Positions 1-5,700 of a DNA stretch of 6,028 nucleotides are shown here, piece by piece (within the stretch, counting starts at the first letter, position 1; each line of letters opens with the position of its first letter). The position numbers were made by a program, and so were the translations under genes. The notes under the pieces were generated by a model. It was not told the DNA's origin. It made no database searches and saw nothing but the letters and a program-made list of their open reading frames with translations. The DNA is from Candidatus Altimarinota bacterium (lineage in GTDB: Bacteria > Patescibacteriota > Gracilibacteria > UBA1369 > LOWO2-01-FULL-3), in contig JAOZTS010000069.1 in the NCBI GenBank assembly GCA_029939035.1, positions 1 through 6,028 on the forward strand. Direction: 5' to 3'.

Positions 1-4
1 GCAA

Positions 5-33
5 TTGAAATTTTAGCTTATTAATGGTAAAAT
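5..33 (+). promoter_or_regulatory. Sigma70-like promoter of the M23 peptidase gene
   Basis: A TTGAAA box (5-10) is separated by 17 bp from a TAAAAT box (28-33), and the -10 box is preceded by TGG, giving an extended -10. Each hexamer matches the consensus at five of six bases. Transcription would start near 40, leaving a leader of about 15 nt before the ATG at 55. That leader is A/T-rich and has no purine-rich Shine-Dalgarno stretch. The call rests on sequence match and spacing only. Confidence 0.55.
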
Positions 34-54
34 ATAGGGATATTTAAAACAAAT

Positions 55-1590
55 ATGAGCACAAAAATAGACAGATATATAGGAGTTTTGATGATTGCTG
101 CAATTTTAGTTGCGAATACAGCTATGAGCTTTGCTGAGAGCGATATGGAGACTGTTTCTTTTACTGCTGAAGGTGAATCCACTGAGGTTGAGGAGGAAAT
201 TGTGCCTACGGCTGAGGATTTCGAGGATGATAAAGTCGAAGAGCAGGAGCTGTTTTTATCTAGATTGAAGGAAGAATTGAACCTTACCAAGGCCGGATAT
301 AGACAGATTATGAACACTGTTTCGGATACTAATGCAAAGCTGGACGAATTGTCAGATGACAGGATGACTTTGTCGGGGCAAGTGGAGGTTTTGGATAGTT
401 CCATTGCTCTTACCCAATCAAAGCTTATTAATGTGATCAAAAATATCGTTGAAAAAGAAAATGAAATCATTCTCCTTTATGAGCAAATAGAGATAAAAGA
501 AGTTACAATCGAGTATCAAAAAAACCTAATTAGAGATTATGTTCGAATTATTTATCAAGAGGAGAACAATTATTTCTCTATAGATGAAAATGGGGATGTG
601 CAGGCTTTCAAACTGCTACTTGCAGACGACAGTGTTGGAAATAATCTCAAGAAAATTGAGTACTTTGACCTTCTGAATGAGGCTGGACAGCAAATGATTG
701 AGGAACTTTCGTATTTGTCAGAAGAGCTTTTGATTCACCAAAAGGAATTGGAGAAGAAAAAGGTTAAATTGCTTGCGCTTATGGCTGATCTCGAATCAGA
801 AAAGTTGCAATTGGAGCTACAAAAAGCATCAAAAGAGAACTTGTTGTCTTTGACTAAAGGGCAGGAGGACATTTATCAGCAACTCCTTGAACAAACAGTG
901 ATTGAGCAGGAAGAACTTTTGAATGATGTGAAAAATCTAAGCAATGCCGTGAATTTTATCGAGATTAAGATGCAAGAGGATGGAGCGGATTTTGATCCGG
1001 ATGACTACCTTTCGCTTTTGGACTACAAAACACAAGTTTTATACGATTACAGATATCGAAGTGGGCCAGTGAATCCAGATGGATTTAATTGGCCAGCTCA
1101 GCCAGATCGTGGACTGAGTGCATACTTCAGAGATCCGACTTATGTTGGAGCGTTTGGTGTGCAGCACAATGCTATCGACATTCCAATTTACCAGGGATCG
1201 TTTGTTCGGGCGGCGGCTGAAGGCGTAGTCTACACAACACGTGATAATGGATACGGATATAGTTATATAATCCTGGCTCATGCAGGTGGATTCATGACCG
1301 TTTACGGCCATATGAGTAGTATTCTGGTAGAAGAGGGTGATCTTATCAATCAGAACTCTATAATCGGTCTGAGTGGCGGAATGCCAGGTACGATAGGTGC
1401 TGGATATATGACTACTGGACCTCATTTACATTTTGAAATGTTGTCGAATGGCCTCTACGTGGATCCTTTGGATTACTTGCCTCTTGAGATACTTACAGAG
1501 GATCAAATGTACAATTTGCCAGAGAAATATTTCGATGACTGGGAAGAAGCTGTTTACGATTTGAATTTCGAGGCGATTGAGAGATTCTAA
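55..1590 (+). CDS. Secreted coiled-coil M23 (LytM-type) murein endopeptidase, EnvC/NlpD-like
   Basis: This 511-residue protein is predicted to cut peptide cross-links in peptidoglycan outside the cytoplasmic membrane. Residues 9-25 form a hydrophobic signal segment, with a likely cleavage near A27 (MSFA then ES). An acidic linker follows to about 60. A long helical, charge-rich region (about 65-305) looks like coiled coil; it is interrupted around 165-215 by a segment typical of murein-hydrolase-associated coiled coils. The M23 domain occupies about 345-475. All expected zinc and catalytic residues are present: H371 and D375 (HxxxD), H419 (YGHM), and H457/H459 (GPHLHFE). The domain should therefore be an active enzyme, unlike EnvC, which acts as an amidase activator. 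By analogy the coiled coil may regulate or localise the enzyme during cell separation; that is inference. The start ATG follows a good promoter but has no SD. The stop is TAA. The next gene, nth, begins 20 bp downstream, apparently with its own promoter. Confidence 0.9.
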   Translation: MSTKIDRYIGVLMIAAILVANTAMSFAESDMETVSFTAEGESTEVEEEIVPTAEDFEDDKVEEQELFLSRLKEELNLTKAGYRQIMNTVSDTNAKLDELSDDRMTLSGQVEVLDSSIALTQSKLINVIKNIVEKENEIILLYEQIEIKEVTIEYQKNLIRDYVRIIYQEENNYFSIDENGDVQAFKLLLADDSVGNNLKKIEYFDLLNEAGQQMIEELSYLSEELLIHQKELEKKKVKLLALMADLESEKLQLELQKASKENLLSLTKGQEDIYQQLLEQTVIEQEELLNDVKNLSNAVNFIEIKMQEDGADFDPDDYLSLLDYKTQVLYDYRYRSGPVNPDGFNWPAQPDRGLSAYFRDPTYVGAFGVQHNAIDIPIYQGSFVRAAAEGVVYTTRDNGYGYSYIILAHAGGFMTVYGHMSSILVEEGDLINQNSIIGLSGGMPGTIGAGYMTTGPHLHFEMLSNGLYVDPLDYLPLEILTEDQMYNLPEKYFDDWEEAVYDLNFEAIERF

Positions 1591-1604
1591 TTTTCGTATA
1601 TAAT
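1577..1604 (+). promoter_or_regulatory. Promoter for nth inside the 3' end of the peptidase gene; near-leaderless transcript
   Basis: TTGAGA (1577-1582) lies 16 bp from a perfect TATAAT (1599-1604). The -35 box is within the last codons of the peptidase gene and the -10 box is in the 20-bp gap. A start site about 7 nt after the -10 box falls at 1610-1611, which is the GTG start codon of nth. No SD is possible on such a transcript. Readthrough from the peptidase gene is an alternative source of nth mRNA. Confidence 0.5.
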
Positions 1605-1610
1605 TGGGGT

Positions 1611-2285
1611 GTGAAAAATATTCTCCCAATAATTCGCAAGCTAAAGAAGCAGTACCCTGATGCGGGAATCGAGCTTGATTTTGGTAATACTTTTCAATTG
1701 CTAGTTGCAGTGATTCTTTCTGCGCAATGTACAGATGTCCGGGTAAACAAGGTTACACCTCCTTTGTTTAAGGCTTTTCCTGATGTTCGCGATTTTGCAG
1801 AATGCAAGATTGTAGACTTGGAGAAGATGATCTTTTCTACGGGCTTTTACAGAAATAAGGCGAAGAATATTCGTGCTGCAGCGGTGAAAATTTTGTCAGA
1901 CTTTGGTGGAAAAGTTCCTGGGACAATGGATGAGCTACTGACTTTGCCTGGGGTTGCTCGGAAAACTGCAAATGTCATTCTAAATGAGGCGTTTGGTGTG
2001 AGCGACGGAATTGTTGTCGATACACATGTAATTCGAATAGGTGGATTGCTGGGATTAGTTAGCAGGAAATTGGTTGTTGCTAAAAATGCTGTCAGGATTG
2101 AGGCAGAATTGATGAAAATTGTTCCAAAAAAGGATTGGAGTAATATTTCTCATCTATTAATTTGGCATGGTCGTCGAATTTGCGTAGCAAGAAAGCCACA
2201 ATGCGCGATTTGTCCTTTGAGTCAGATTTGTCCCTCTTCTACTGTTACTGTACGTGCTACTGAACGGCGATCAAAACAGTCTTGA
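1611..2285 (+). CDS. nth: Endonuclease III (DNA glycosylase/AP lyase)
   Basis: This 224-residue base-excision repair enzyme removes oxidised pyrimidines and nicks the abasic site. The LSAQCTD segment near residues 36-42 matches the conserved family LSAQ-TD block and supports the GTG start. The helix-hairpin-helix LPGVARKTANV spans 112-122, with the catalytic lysine at K118. The catalytic aspartate is D137 in VVDTH. The [4Fe-4S] ligands are C191, C198, C201 and C207 in the exact C-x6-C-x2-C-x5-C arrangement. The length is slightly above the E. coli protein (211) because of a 17-residue tail after the last cysteine. That tail is the part overlapping the convergent gene by 29 bp. The TGA stop shows that UGA is not read as glycine here. 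The GTG start has GGGG only 1-2 nt upstream, too close for a normal SD, and a TATAAT box suggests an almost leaderless message. Confidence 0.96.
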   Translation: MKNILPIIRKLKKQYPDAGIELDFGNTFQLLVAVILSAQCTDVRVNKVTPPLFKAFPDVRDFAECKIVDLEKMIFSTGFYRNKAKNIRAAAVKILSDFGGKVPGTMDELLTLPGVARKTANVILNEAFGVSDGIVVDTHVIRIGGLLGLVSRKLVVAKNAVRIEAELMKIVPKKDWSNISHLLIWHGRRICVARKPQCAICPLSQICPSSTVTVRATERRSKQS

Positions 2286-3222
2286 CCTCTTTTTTATCCA
2301 TACATTTCGGACAAGCTGTGTACCAAAGATAAAGTTCTTTTGGCTCTGCTCCTAGCTCTTTTTTGATATCTTCAATATCGGTTCTGATCTCGTTCCAAGG
2401 ACGTTTTGATACTTTTGTGTAAACTTCTTTTCCTTTTAGAGAAACAACGTTTTTGTCCTCAGCATTTTCTCCTGTCACTTCAACCATCACTGTTGACCAG
2501 AACATTCCTCCAGTATCGAGGATCATTCCGTTTTCAGGAACTGTGTAGTTTGCACTTTTCGCTCCTCCTTTCGCTCTCGTAATATCTATCGCAAACGAAA
2601 ATGGATAGTACATAAGACGTGGAGACCATGTTTTATAAAAAGCTTTGTCTATTGTTTTCTTTTGCTTGTCCCATTCAGCTTCATTTATTGTTGGGCATCC
2701 GCAATCGTCTGCTGCGGCTGGTGCTTCTGGCGCTGCTGCTTCGGTTGGTGCGGCTGCTGTCTCGGGAGCAGCTTCAGTTGCTGCTGCTTCCACAGGTTTT
2801 TCTTCGGCTGGGGCTTCCGCTGCAGGTTCAGCTGCTGATTCTTCAGCCTTTGGTTCTTCTGCTGGAGTTTCCGCTGGGACCTCCGCTACTGGCTCTTCAG
2901 CCTTTGGTTCTTCAGCCGGAGTTTCTGCTGGGGCCTCCGCTGCTGGTTCTTCAGCCTTTGGTTCTTCCGCTGGAGCTTCCGCTGCTGGCTCCTCAGCTGG
3001 CGCTTCTGCTACTGGTTCCTCCGCTGGAGCTTCCGCTGCTGGTGCTTCTGCCTTTGGCTCCTCAGCCGGAGTTTCTGCCGGAGTTTCTGCTGGGGCCTCC
3101 GCTGGGGCTTCAGTAACTGGTGCTGCAGGAGTCTCTTCTACAGGTTGATCTTGAGCTGGTGGATTAGTTCCGCCGCCCTGTGAATTATCTTGTGGATCAT
3201 TTGGTTTATTATCTTCGCTCAT
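2257..3222 (-). CDS. Ala/Pro/Glu-repeat protein with an unrecognised four-cysteine C-terminal domain
   Basis: I do not recognise this 321-residue protein. Residues 1-29 are polar and disordered-looking, with no signal peptide or membrane segment, so it is probably cytoplasmic. Residues 30-170 are almost entirely Ala, Pro and Glu with scattered Lys, Val and Thr, including three consecutive 18-residue units at about 86-139. Residues 171-321 have normal composition and look folded, with many aromatics (FYKTW, LMYYPF, MFWS, LYLWY). The only cysteines are C174 and C176 (DDCGCP) at the start of this domain and C304 and C307 (ACPKC) near its end. A shared metal site or disulphide pair is plausible, but that is inference. 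The repeat region would act as a flexible acidic linker or spacer. The gene starts 44 bp downstream of the HNH gene on the same strand and may be co-transcribed, though a weak promoter exists in the gap. It ends with TAG 29 bp inside nth. No SD precedes the ATG. Confidence 0.8.
   Translation of the reverse strand: MSEDNKPNDPQDNSQGGGTNPPAQDQPVEETPAAPVTEAPAEAPAETPAETPAEEPKAEAPAAEAPAEEPVAEAPAEEPAAEAPAEEPKAEEPAAEAPAETPAEEPKAEEPVAEVPAETPAEEPKAEESAAEPAAEAPAEEKPVEAAATEAAPETAAAPTEAAAPEAPAAADDCGCPTINEAEWDKQKKTIDKAFYKTWSPRLMYYPFSFAIDITRAKGGAKSANYTVPENGMILDTGGMFWSTVMVEVTGENAEDKNVVSLKGKEVYTKVSKRPWNEIRTDIEDIKKELGAEPKELYLWYTACPKCMDKKEVKTVLIAVQ
2713..3135 (-). repeat. Low-complexity region encoding Ala-Pro-Glu repeats
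   Basis: This DNA encodes residues 30-170 of the minus-strand repeat protein and is a degenerate array of GCN, CCN and GAR codons. Synonymous third positions vary between units, which suggests the amino-acid pattern is maintained rather than being a very recent duplication. The composition keeps stop codons out of other frames and creates long spurious plus-strand reading frames. Confidence 0.85.
2806..2967 (-). repeat. Three tandem 54-bp (18-residue) units
   Basis: A 19-nt block reading CTTCAGCCTTTGGTTCTTC on the plus strand occurs at 2841-2859, 2895-2913 and 2949-2967, exactly 54 bp apart each time. Each copy belongs to an 18-codon unit of the pattern EEPKAEE-x-x-AE-x-PAETPA; the third unit is more diverged. 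A related block (CTTCTGCCTTTGGCTCCTC) appears at 3045-3063, out of the 54-bp register. This is the most homogenised part of the repeat region. Confidence 0.85.
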
Positions 3223-3246
3223 AGGAATTTTTATTAATTTTCATTA

Positions 3247-3274
3247 ATTCTACTATATTGAGATTATTATGCAA
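3247..3274 (-). promoter_or_regulatory. Weak candidate promoter for the repeat-protein gene
   Basis: On the minus strand, TTGCAT (3274-3269) is 16 bp from TAGAAT (3252-3247). The -35 box overlaps the end of the HNH coding sequence. A start near 3240 would give a leader of about 18 nt without an SD. The -35 box is a poor match (three of six), so co-transcription from the HNH gene is equally possible. Confidence 0.28.
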
Positions 3275-4127
3275 ATTTTGTCTTTTTATAATTAATAACT
3301 TTTTGATCAATCATGAATTTCATATCGGTTTTGTCTGGTTGTTTTTGAATTTTCCAGTATTGCGGTGGTAGGTCTTCGTTTTGAATCAGCCCCCGGTGTG
3401 CAAGATCATGATGGGCTTTGCAGAGTGGTCTGATTTTATTGGGATTGTGTTCCTTTGAGAGTGCAAATCGATCTGTATGGTGAAGGACGTCCGCTTTCTT
3501 GAGGCATCCTGGGAAGCAACAAGTCCCGTTGGTTTTTGCCTTGGCATATCTACTTATTTTTGACGGTATGTGGCGAGCTGTAGTCTTTTTGGTTTCTGGT
3601 ATTTCTTGTTCTAATTGTTTTTCTCTGATTTCAAGAAGTTGTTTCATGAGCTCATTCCAGTTGTTTTGACCTTTTATTTTTTTTAGTTCTTCTGCTATTT
3701 CCGGATCAAGATCCATTTCTATCAAAGTGGTCATATGACCACTTTTTTCATGGCGAATTTCTCTAACAAAAGTTTCCAAAGTGTTAACACTCATATTCTC
3801 TGCTTTATCTGCCCAAAACTTATCATCTTCTTTTTCCGCAATCGTTGCCACTGGTCTTATCGCTCTCAGTCCCTTTTCCCTGGCAACCTTCATCAATCCC
3901 GGCTTATCTTCGATTTTTCTTAAAATCCTCAGCGAATCCCTGACCTTCTCTTTACTCATTCCCGCCAATTTCGCTGCATATTCGTAAATACTTCCAAATC
4001 CTTCCTCTTCCCAGACTCGAGCCCTTTCTATTTCAGGCAAAAGCAGTTCACATTTCCGCATCCATAGCTTTGCATTTGCGCCATAATTAGAAAATCTTTC
4101 GTGTAATGTTTTTTTGTAATTCTTCAT
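3267..4127 (-). CDS. HNH endonuclease-type protein with helical N-terminal region
   Basis: This 286-residue protein has a C-terminal HNH (beta-beta-alpha metal) nuclease domain at about 200-250. It carries C203-x4-C208 as one metal half-site, the HH pair H216/H217 that normally supplies the catalytic histidine, N228/N230, and C236-x2-H239 with H240 and H244. The doublet C203-C204 leaves some doubt about which cysteine is the ligand. Residues 1-175 are mainly helical. The stretch about 45-95 (YEYAAKLAGMSKEKVRDSL onward) could form a helix-turn-helix-like unit, as an inference. The arrangement resembles the many uncharacterised HNH proteins with helical N-termini (DUF222-HNH-like and CPR families). 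Substrate and role are unknown; restriction, repair, mobile-element or domesticated functions are all possible. The gene lies between asnS and the repeat-protein gene on the same strand. Its ATG has no SD. A perfect 22-bp palindrome lies within codons for about residues 127-134. Confidence 0.85.
   Translation of the reverse strand: MKNYKKTLHERFSNYGANAKLWMRKCELLLPEIERARVWEEEGFGSIYEYAAKLAGMSKEKVRDSLRILRKIEDKPGLMKVAREKGLRAIRPVATIAEKEDDKFWADKAENMSVNTLETFVREIRHEKSGHMTTLIEMDLDPEIAEELKKIKGQNNWNELMKQLLEIREKQLEQEIPETKKTTARHIPSKISRYAKAKTNGTCCFPGCLKKADVLHHTDRFALSKEHNPNKIRPLCKAHHDLAHRGLIQNEDLPPQYWKIQKQPDKTDMKFMIDQKVINYKKTKFA
3724..3745. repeat. Perfect 22-bp palindrome inside the HNH gene
   Basis: The 16-bp core GTGGTCATATGACCAC is flanked by AAA on one side and TTT on the other, giving 22 bp of uninterrupted dyad symmetry with no loop. 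On the plus strand the right arm runs into six Ts (3743-3748). On the minus strand it is coding, spanning residues KSGHMTT of the HNH protein. It has no spacer, so it looks more like a protein-binding or cleavage site, or a remnant palindromic element, than an ordinary hairpin terminator. Confidence 0.9.
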
Positions 4128-4133
4128 AGTTTT

Positions 4134-4191
4134 TTGGGATCATCAAACAGCTATATTTTAGCTTATTCTACCTAAAAACCAAGCATCCCAA
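4134..4191. repeat. Nested inverted repeats upstream of the HNH gene
   Basis: TTGGGAT (4134-4140) is repeated inverted as ATCCCAA (4185-4191). Inside it is a second hairpin, AGCTA (4149-4153) and TAGCT (4159-4163), with a 5-nt loop that overlaps the candidate -10 box of the HNH gene. The inner pair could be an operator. The arms are short and the outer spacing is large (44 nt), so chance is a real possibility. Confidence 0.35.
4155..4182 (-). promoter_or_regulatory. Candidate promoter of the HNH gene
   Basis: On the minus strand, TTGGTT (4182-4177) is 16 bp from TAAAAT (4160-4155). Initiation near 4148 would leave about 20 nt to the ATG at 4127. That leader has no SD-like sequence. The -10 box is good but the -35 box is only a partial match. 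Confidence 0.33.
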
Positions 4192-4207
4192 CTCGACAAA
4201 AGGACAC

Positions 4208-4225
4208 GGTGAGGGCATGCTCACC
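4208..4225 (-). terminator. Possible weak terminator hairpin after asnS
   Basis: GGTGAG and CTCACC form a 6-bp stem around a 6-nt loop, 9 nt beyond the asnS stop codon. On the minus strand the hairpin is followed after five bases by only a short T-run (GTGTCCTTTT). It is weaker than a canonical intrinsic terminator, so some readthrough into the HNH gene would be expected. Confidence 0.35.
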
Positions 4226-4234
4226 TTTCGGCCA

Positions 4235-5536
4235 TTATGGAGTGATTCTATTCAGAGTTCTTGGGAATGGAATTGTTTCTCGGACGTGCTTTACTCCGCT
4301 TAGCCAAGCCACACATCGTTCTAGTCCCATTCCGAATCCGCAGTGTGGGATTCCTCCATATTTCAAAGTGTCGAGGTACCAAGAATAGTCTTCACGATTC
4401 ATATTTTCCTCTTTTATTCTTTTTTCTAATAATTCCAAATCGTAAGTTCGCTGTGCTCCCCCACCGATTATTTCTCCGTAACCCTCTGGTCCAATCAAAT
4501 CAACATTTAACGTAAGTCGATCGTCTTCTGGGTCTGGTTCCATGAAGAAGGTAGTCAGTTTTCGAGGGAATCTGTGAACAAAGAATGGTCCATCAAAGTC
4601 TTCTGATAGAATAGTTTCATCATCACCACCAAAGTCTTTTCCCCATTTGATGTCTGATCGTCCTGACTTTTGTAGTCTTTCAACTGCTTCGTCGTAGGAT
4701 ATTCGTGGGAATGGTTTTTTGATGTTGTCGAGCTTTTCAATGTCACGTTCTAGTATTTCTAATTCTTTTCGTCTGTTTGTTCGGACTTTATCAATAATGT
4801 AGAAGAAGAAGTCTTCTTGGAAATCCATTAGGTCTTTGAACTCCATGAATGGCATTTCTGGTTCAACCATCCAGAATTCTGTGAGGTGTCGTCGTGTTTT
4901 TGATTTTTCCGCTCGGAATGTTGGTCCGAAGCAGTATGTGTTTCCGAGTGAGTATTCGCATGCTTCTGTGTAGAGTTGGCCGGATTGCGAAAGGTATGCG
5001 CTTTCTTCGAAGTAGTCGACGTGGAATAGATCGGTTGTTCCTTCGCAGGCAGTTTTTGTAAGAATAGGTGCGTCGACACATGTGAAGTCGTTTTTATGCA
5101 TGTATTCTCGTATTGCCCAGATTACTTCGTCACGTACTTTCATGATCGCCCATTGTTTTTTGGATCTTAACCATAAATGTCTGTTTTCTAATAGAAAATC
5201 TGGTCCGTGGTCTTTTTTTGCAATTGGGTAATCGTCTGCGGCAAGTCTAACTATTTTTAGTTCCTTTATTTGCAATTCGAATACGTCCTCTTGTTTTGGG
5301 TGAGCTGTTACCTCACCTGTAGCGTGGATTGATGATTCCATTGTTAGCTTTTCAGCAGTTTCTGCAACTTCTTTGGCAACGTCCGGTTCGTAAACAATTC
5401 CTTGTGCCATTCCGGTTCCATCTCTTAACTGAAGAAAGTGAATGTTCTTCCCTGACCTTTTATTGTACATCCATCCTTTAATTGTAACGGTGTCCCCCAC
5501 GTGATCTTTGAGATCTTTTATGTATACTTTTTCCAT
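4235..5536 (-). CDS. asnS: Asparaginyl-tRNA synthetase, short archaeal/CPR type
   Basis: This 433-residue class IIb aminoacyl-tRNA synthetase attaches asparagine to tRNA-Asn in the cytoplasm. An N-terminal OB-fold anticodon-binding domain spans about 15-100 (TVTIKGWMYNKRSGK, HFLQLRDGTG). The class II core follows: motif 1 around 136-159 with the invariant proline at P157, motif 2 at 207-227 (FRAEKSKTRRHLTEFW) and motif 3 at 400-412 (GFGMGLERCVAWL, with R407). The ending PFPRTLNRITP is of the AsnRS kind; archaeal-type AspRS usually has PFPRD at that place. This and the clear AsnRS-like length make AspRS unlikely. The protein is shorter than E. coli AsnRS (466) and resembles the archaeal form. 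It is transcribed divergently from tRNA-Gln, with an extended -10 promoter and a leader of about 20 nt lacking an SD. The ATG is supported by the normal distance to the OB fold. Confidence 0.95.
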   Translation of the reverse strand: MEKVYIKDLKDHVGDTVTIKGWMYNKRSGKNIHFLQLRDGTGMAQGIVYEPDVAKEVAETAEKLTMESSIHATGEVTAHPKQEDVFELQIKELKIVRLAADDYPIAKKDHGPDFLLENRHLWLRSKKQWAIMKVRDEVIWAIREYMHKNDFTCVDAPILTKTACEGTTDLFHVDYFEESAYLSQSGQLYTEACEYSLGNTYCFGPTFRAEKSKTRRHLTEFWMVEPEMPFMEFKDLMDFQEDFFFYIIDKVRTNRRKELEILERDIEKLDNIKKPFPRISYDEAVERLQKSGRSDIKWGKDFGGDDETILSEDFDGPFFVHRFPRKLTTFFMEPDPEDDRLTLNVDLIGPEGYGEIIGGGAQRTYDLELLEKRIKEENMNREDYSWYLDTLKYGGIPHCGFGMGLERCVAWLSGVKHVRETIPFPRTLNRITP

Positions 5537-5563
5537 AATTTTGTTGAATTAATTTCGCAATTG

Positions 5564-5592
5564 ATTGTAGCATTGACGAAATCATTTCGGAA
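5564..5592 (-). promoter_or_regulatory. Extended -10 promoter of asnS
   Basis: On the minus strand, TGC followed by TACAAT forms an extended -10 (TGC at 5572-5570, TACAAT at 5569-5564). The -35 region 17 bp upstream (TTCCGA, 5592-5587) is weak, which is usual for extended -10 promoters. A start near 5557 gives a leader of about 20 nt. The element overlaps the divergent tRNA-Gln promoter. Confidence 0.45.
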
Positions 5593-5600
5593 TGTAAAAT
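5573..5600 (+). promoter_or_regulatory. Promoter of tRNA-Gln
   Basis: TTGACG (5573-5578) lies 16 bp from TAAAAT (5595-5600), matching the sigma70 consensus at five of six positions in each box. Transcription would begin near 5607, giving a 5' leader of about 19 nt removed by RNase P. The -35 box directly abuts the asnS extended -10 element. Confidence 0.55.
5577..5589. promoter_or_regulatory. 13-bp palindrome in the shared asnS/tRNA-Gln promoter region
   Basis: CGAAAT and ATTTCG flank a single central C, making a perfect odd-length palindrome. It starts in the last bases of the tRNA -35 box, lies within the tRNA promoter spacer, and overlaps the asnS -35 region. The position would suit an operator controlling both promoters, but no regulator is identified. 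Confidence 0.35.
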
Positions 5601-5625
5601 GTGTGCGACCTATATTGAATATTAC

Positions 5626-5700
5626 TGGGGCGTCGCCAAGTGGTAAGGCACATGGTTTTGGTCCATGCACTCGGGGGTTCGAATCCCTCCGCCCCAGCCA
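5626..5700 (+). tRNA. tRNA-Gln (anticodon UUG), CCA encoded
   Basis: This is a complete 75-nt cloverleaf. The acceptor stem 5626-5632 pairs with 5690-5696 in seven perfect pairs, starting with U1-A72. The discriminator is G (5697), followed by encoded CCA (5698-5700). The D-arm GCC/GGC has the loop AAGTGGTAA. The anticodon stem CATGG (5651-5655) pairs with CCATG (5663-5667), and the loop TTTTGGT places anticodon TTG at 5658-5660, reading CAA and by wobble CAG. The variable loop is 5 nt. The T-arm has the loop TTCGAAT and one G-U pair. U1-A72 and G73 are typical glutamine identity elements, and the D-arm closely resembles E. coli tRNA-Gln. Confidence 0.97.

Noticed and set aside
21..470. Minus-strand frame rich in Ser/Leu/Ile opposite the start of the peptidase gene (similarly 1039-1425 and 1426-1629).
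   Set aside because: These are antisense shadows of a gene with intact signal peptide and M23 catalytic residues. They show no recognisable domain.
1611..2300. Possible UGA-to-glycine recoding, as in Gracilibacteria/SR1.
   Set aside because: No in-frame TGA occurs in any complete gene, and nth ends naturally at a TGA just after its iron-sulphur motif, so the standard code fits.
2713..3135. The periodic repeats as a CRISPR or minisatellite-like non-coding array.
   Set aside because: The periodicity is codon-based within one open frame, with synonymous variation. There are no unique spacers between conserved repeats.
2619..3148. Two long plus-strand reading frames (2619-3116, Leu-rich, and 2645-3148, Ser/Ala/Gly-rich) opposite the repeat region.
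   Set aside because: They exist because the Ala/Pro/Glu codon array contains no stops in other frames. Their predicted proteins are pure repeat complements, while the minus-strand frame continues into a normally composed domain.
3724..3748. The 22-bp palindrome plus six Ts as an intrinsic terminator for the plus strand.
   Set aside because: No plus-strand gene precedes it within 1.4 kb, and the dyad has no loop-forming spacer. A terminator role is therefore unlikely, although antisense transcription cannot be excluded.
9..4167. An identical 13-mer, ATTTTAGCTTATT, at the first promoter (9-21) and upstream of the HNH gene (4155-4167).
   Set aside because: It is a short AT-rich match expected occasionally by chance in 6 kb. 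It sits in different positions relative to the two promoters and on opposite sense to the genes.
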